DNA of 7,816 nucleotides from an uncultured bacterium (GTDB lineage Bacteria > Patescibacteriota > Patescibacteriia > Patescibacteriales > Patescibacteriaceae): NCBI GenBank assembly GCA_937868555.1, contig CALMNI010000064.1, positions 1-7,816 of the forward strand. The letters are read 5' to 3'. This document shows, piece after piece, positions 6,161-7,816 of the stretch; position 1 is the first letter of the stretch; the number at the start of each line of letters is the position of its first letter. The notes beneath the pieces were generated by a model. The model saw nothing but the letters and a program-made list of their open reading frames with translations. It had not been told where the DNA came from and searched no databases. Both the position numbers and the translations under genes were made by a program.

Positions 6161-6213
6161 AAAAACCCCAGGTAGTTTATAATAAAATATTACGTTAAGA
6201 GACCTCGGTTTTT
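6161..6213. repeat. Imperfect inverted repeat with T-rich ends
   Basis: AAAAACC-CC-AGGT (6161-6173) faces ACCT-C-GGTTTTT (6202-6213) across a 28-base spacer. The arms make 11 pairs interrupted by a small internal loop. Each strand ends in five Ts, so it could serve as a weak terminator in either direction, most usefully for the - strand methyltransferase gene. The spacer holds a perfect TATAAT (6178-6183) without a convincing -35 box. Confidence 0.4.
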
Positions 6214-6231
6214 GCCATTCCTATCTTAAAA

Positions 6232-6259
6232 CCCAGTCATATAGTAGTTCATGGCTGGG
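6232..6259. repeat. Nine-pair inverted repeat
   Basis: CCCAGTCAT (6232-6240) pairs with ATGGCTGGG (6251-6259), with one G-T wobble and a 10-base loop. The GC-rich base and the wobble suggest an RNA hairpin on the + strand rather than a DNA-binding palindrome. It is the first of a series of hairpins running to 6488. Confidence 0.45.
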
Positions 6260-6346
6260 CGCATATCAAAGTTCCTTGGAAACATATAATCTCCATTAAA
6301 ACTTAAATCAAAACTTGCTTTCGATTTTTACAGTGGAGATTACTTG

Positions 6347-6405
6347 AACTGTTCGTTGCCAGCACAACAAGCTTGCACAAGTCAAAATGTGCCCAACGAA
6401 CAGTT
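6347..6405 (+). repeat. Perfect 12-pair inverted repeat with self-complementary loop
   Basis: AACTGTTCGTTG (6347-6358) is the exact complement of CAACGAACAGTT (6394-6405). Inside, GCACA (6362-6366) can pair with TGTGC (6388-6392). The remaining loop holds CAAGCTTG (6368-6375), which is self-complementary and could let two RNA copies dimerise by a kissing loop. A second GCACA at 6375-6379 offers an alternative pairing to the same TGTGC. Confidence 0.7.
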
Positions 6406-6429
6406 AATTTTAAAGAGGTGATATTCACC

Positions 6430-6468
6430 ATGAGCGAAAGCCGTCAACCCTACATTTGTTTAATGTAA
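6430..6468 (+). CDS. Possible 12-residue peptide frame inside the terminator
   Basis: ATG 6430 opens MSESRQPYICLM and stops at TAA 6466-6468. It is preceded by AAAGAGGTGA (6412-6421), a much better Shine-Dalgarno sequence than any before the large genes here, about 8 bases from the ATG. The SD itself sits in a small hairpin, GGTGA-TAT-TCACC (6417-6429), ending right at the ATG. The codons run through the 5' arm and loop of the terminator, so translation would prevent that hairpin from forming. It may be a leader-type peptide or a chance frame; no relative is known to me. Confidence 0.25.
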   Translation: MSESRQPYICLM

Positions 6469-6488
6469 TTGGCGGCTTTAATTTTTTT
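6437..6488 (+). terminator. Strong rho-independent terminator, + strand
   Basis: AAAGCCGTCAA (6437-6447) pairs with TTGGCGGCTTT (6469-6479) over 11 positions with one wobble. TACATT and AATGTA (6451-6456 and 6462-6467) extend it inside. Seven Ts follow (6482-6488). The - strand lacks a T tract after the stem, so it belongs to + strand RNA. Its 3' arm overlaps the stop codon of the convergent methyltransferase gene (6478-6480). Confidence 0.8.
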
Positions 6489-7599
6489 CAAAAATTACTA
6501 TATCTCTCCACACTCTTTGCCCCTGACGTCCGTATAAGAAATGCTCCTTGCGCTTGAGCTTGCCGGCATTTAGCGTTAAATAATGCGCTTGATGGTTGGC
6601 CATAAAGGCCGGAAAGGCAATGGCTGCGCGGCCGCCTTTTTTTAAGACAATTTCTACTTCTTTTAAAACTGCATTATACAAAACCGTTAATTCCTTGCTT
6701 ACCTTTTCAATATTAATGGCGCCGTGCTGCGGACCGAGATATGTTTCAGTCGCAATTCCATCAATAGATTCTTTTTTAATATGACGCGACAATTCTCTTG
6801 CGTCCATTAACTGCAAGATCGGTTTAACATCAAGATGGTAGCGTTTAGTAACCCAGCCGACATTTTTTACTGAATCATCAATCGCTTTTTTTGCAATATC
6901 GGAACCAATAATATGTTGATAGCCCATACCAAGCGCTTCAGTAATAATTGTCCCGGAACCGCAAAAAGGATCGAGCAAGATTTCATTTTTCATTGCGCCG
7001 GAAAGATTAATCAATATTTGCGCTAATTTTGGCGGTAGCATGCCCGATCTATCATCGCGGCTTGGACGACCGTAATCGCGGGCCGACAATTCTTTAAAGG
7101 GCTGAACCGCTTCAGTAACTCCCAAAAATATTTTCTTTCCATAAGCAATAAATGCAAGCTCTCGGCCGCTTTTCACTAATTTATTTTGCTCAACAACAAC
7201 GCTTGATAAGGTACGGTCGCGGCTTGTTACAAAACGGCAGCTCACGCCTTTATCTTTTAACGCCTGCTTATAACTCAACCCGAATTTATTTGTTTCAATA
7301 GGCGCTTTACCGTATACAGAAATTCCGAAATTAAACTTACCGTTTTTTTCAACCCCCAATAATTCATCAAGTCCAGCAAGATAACAAGGATGCGAAGCAG
7401 CTGGTAATTCAGCAACAATTCTGCCCATCTTAATAGTTCCGCCGACGGTGCCTATAAACTCCTGCGCATTAATGGTTTTTTTGCAATCAGCAATTAAAAT
7501 ATCGGGTTCAATAAAAGTTCCCGCTGTTATTTCTAAGCGAGCGTCTAATTCGGCCATTGATAATTCCGGGTGGTTTCCGAGGACAAAAAAGTATTTCAT
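6478..7599 (-). CDS. TrmG10/Trm11-like tRNA guanine-N2 methyltransferase (THUMP + Rossmann MTase)
   Basis: The product is 373 aa and cytosolic. The N-terminal part (about 1-165) looks like a THUMP-type RNA-binding region. The linker RDYGRPSRDDRSGMLPPKLAQ (174-194; Arg-Ser-Gly-Met-Leu-Pro-Pro core) is typical of the Trm11/TrmG10 group. The SAM-binding motif I is LLDPFCGSGT (208-217), with GSDI (232-235) as the acidic motif II and MDAREL (265-270) near motif III. The motif IV region is DGIATETYLGPQ (280-291); relatives usually have a Pro-containing TEPPY or TEPYLGP, so Thr286 is a variation at the active site. The known reaction in archaea and eukaryotes is methylation of G10 of tRNA to m2G or m2,2G; that this protein does the same is inferred. 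ATG 7599 has AAGGTG five bases upstream. The gene is convergent with ychF. Confidence 0.85.
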   Translation of the reverse strand: MKYFFVLGNHPELSMAELDARLEITAGTFIEPDILIADCKKTINAQEFIGTVGGTIKMGRIVAELPAASHPCYLAGLDELLGVEKNGKFNFGISVYGKAPIETNKFGLSYKQALKDKGVSCRFVTSRDRTLSSVVVEQNKLVKSGRELAFIAYGKKIFLGVTEAVQPFKELSARDYGRPSRDDRSGMLPPKLAQILINLSGAMKNEILLDPFCGSGTIITEALGMGYQHIIGSDIAKKAIDDSVKNVGWVTKRYHLDVKPILQLMDARELSRHIKKESIDGIATETYLGPQHGAINIEKVSKELTVLYNAVLKEVEIVLKKGGRAAIAFPAFMANHQAHYLTLNAGKLKRKEHFLYGRQGQRVWRDIVIFEKN

Positions 7600-7604
7600 A
7601 CAAG

Positions 7605-7610
7605 CACCTT
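7605..7610 (-). promoter_or_regulatory. Ribosome binding site of the TrmG10-like gene
   Basis: AAGGTG on the - strand (7610-7605) lies five bases before ATG 7599 and supports that start. It is one of the few recognisable Shine-Dalgarno sites in front of a large gene in this window. TATGAT directly upstream (7616-7611) resembles a -10 box but would start transcription inside the site, so it is not called. Confidence 0.55.
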
Positions 7611-7636
7611 ATCATAATTATTGTCTAAAAACAATT

Positions 7637-7667
7637 AAAAAAGTCTTACTATTAAAAGCAAGACTTT
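7637..7667 (-). terminator. Intrinsic terminator of the gene entering from the right
   Basis: On the - strand, AAAGTCTT (7667-7660) pairs with AAGACTTT (7647-7640) around a 12-base loop and runs into a six-T tract (7642-7637). It lies 25 bases past the stop of the partial - strand gene. A further perfect 7-pair hairpin, AATGTTT-TTT-AAACATT (7677-7693), sits between them and starts at the stop codon. Confidence 0.65.
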
Positions 7668-7692
7668 CAAACAATTAATGTTTTTTAAACAT

Positions 7693-7815
7693 TTAATCTA
7701 AAAAATAATCTGTTACTCCCAATGCATAGCATTCGGTCAAACCAAAGGTAAAAAATATTAGAAACAATAAACTTCTTTTTATTTCTTCGTTTTTTTCGTA
7801 AACGTATTCTTTTAA
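7693..7815 (-). CDS. C-terminal end of a membrane-type protein (partial)
   Basis: An open - strand frame enters from beyond the right edge and ends at TAA 7695-7693. The last 40 residues start LKEYVYEKNEEIKRS, continue with a hydrophobic stretch SLLFLIFFTFGLTECYALG, and end VTDYFLD. The pattern, a charged segment followed by a membrane-like helix, looks like real protein. A second - strand frame is also open here but is an implausible Lys/Arg/Phe mix. The terminator just downstream supports a gene ending at this point. Too little is visible to name a family. Confidence 0.5.
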   Translation of the reverse strand, partial: LKEYVYEKNEEIKRSLLFLIFFTFGLTECYALGVTDYFLD

Positions 7816-7816
7816 A

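Larger units (their letters stand above)
6232..6488 (+). ncRNA. Candidate structured RNA segment of 190-260 nt, unknown family
   Basis: A series of hairpins fills this stretch: 6232-6259, TAATCTCCA with TGGAGATTA (6287-6295 and 6334-6342), a 12-pair stem (6347-6405), GGTGA-TAT-TCACC (6417-6429) and a terminator (6437-6488). TATAAT boxes at 6178-6183 and 6285-6290 could drive it, but neither has a good -35 box, so the 5' end is uncertain. No downstream + strand gene exists that a leader could control. The absence of long open frames, the dense pairing and the clear terminator support a + strand RNA gene, but no known family is recognisable. Confidence 0.4.

Noticed and set aside
6347..6405. 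Retron msd-like hairpin
   Set aside because: No reverse transcriptase is in the window and no flanking a1/a2 inverted repeats or branching guanosine context could be identified.
5989..6480. tmRNA, RNase P RNA, SRP RNA or 6S RNA in the ychF-downstream gap
   Set aside because: The conserved sequences I know for the first three (tRNA-like ends, P4 helix strands, the GGAAG-type tetraloop) are absent, and no single long rod with a central bubble fits 6S RNA.
1..7816. CRISPR arrays, insertion sequences, integrases
   Set aside because: No regularly spaced direct repeats, transposase or recombinase motifs were found.

Overview
The window looks like a chromosomal piece from a bacterium, most likely of the Patescibacteria (candidate phyla radiation), perhaps a Parcubacteria-like lineage. 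This is an inference from the kind of YchF, the archaeal-like THUMP/TrmG10-type tRNA methyltransferase with a bacterial-style SdpI-family membrane protein nearby, few Shine-Dalgarno sites before the main genes, and leaderless or short-leader promoters. The standard code is in use: every annotated reading frame ends in TAA, and none needs TGA read as an amino acid.

Left part (1-3743, + strand): a compact accessory operon of four genes. It starts at a near-consensus promoter that places transcription start almost on the first ATG. The order is a 72-aa helical protein, a GHKL (Bergerat-fold) ATPase of about 623 aa, a protein of about 274 aa of unknown function whose frame is broken by a single-base-type indel, and a DUF6339-like protein. 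The genes abut or overlap by 8-11 bases. A GHKL ATPase with several uncharacterised partners resembles candidate anti-phage or restriction-linked modules. This is the most promising candidate for a new system, but no nuclease or methylase lies inside the window.

Middle (3744-4842): about 155 nt with no gene, a perfect-stem intrinsic terminator, and tRNA-Asp(GTC) on the - strand with its own promoter and a leader hairpin. Next comes an SdpI/DUF1648 membrane protein gene on the - strand. The tRNA 3' end faces the accessory operon, as expected at an island boundary.

Right part (4843-7816): ychF on the + strand is divergent from the SdpI-family gene and convergent with the TrmG10-like gene on the - strand. 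The 490-base gap between the two convergent genes is unusually long and full of structure. It holds a promoter, a probable small RNA of about 126 nt with its own terminator, and then a series of inverted repeats (one of 12 perfect pairs with a self-complementary loop). It ends with a 12-codon reading frame that has a strong ribosome binding site and lies inside a rho-independent terminator. At the right edge are the tail of another - strand gene and its terminator.

How the parts relate: the four left genes probably act as one unit. ychF, tRNA-Asp and the TrmG10-like enzyme are ordinary translation-related housekeeping genes. The two RNA-like segments between ychF and the methyltransferase are unexplained.
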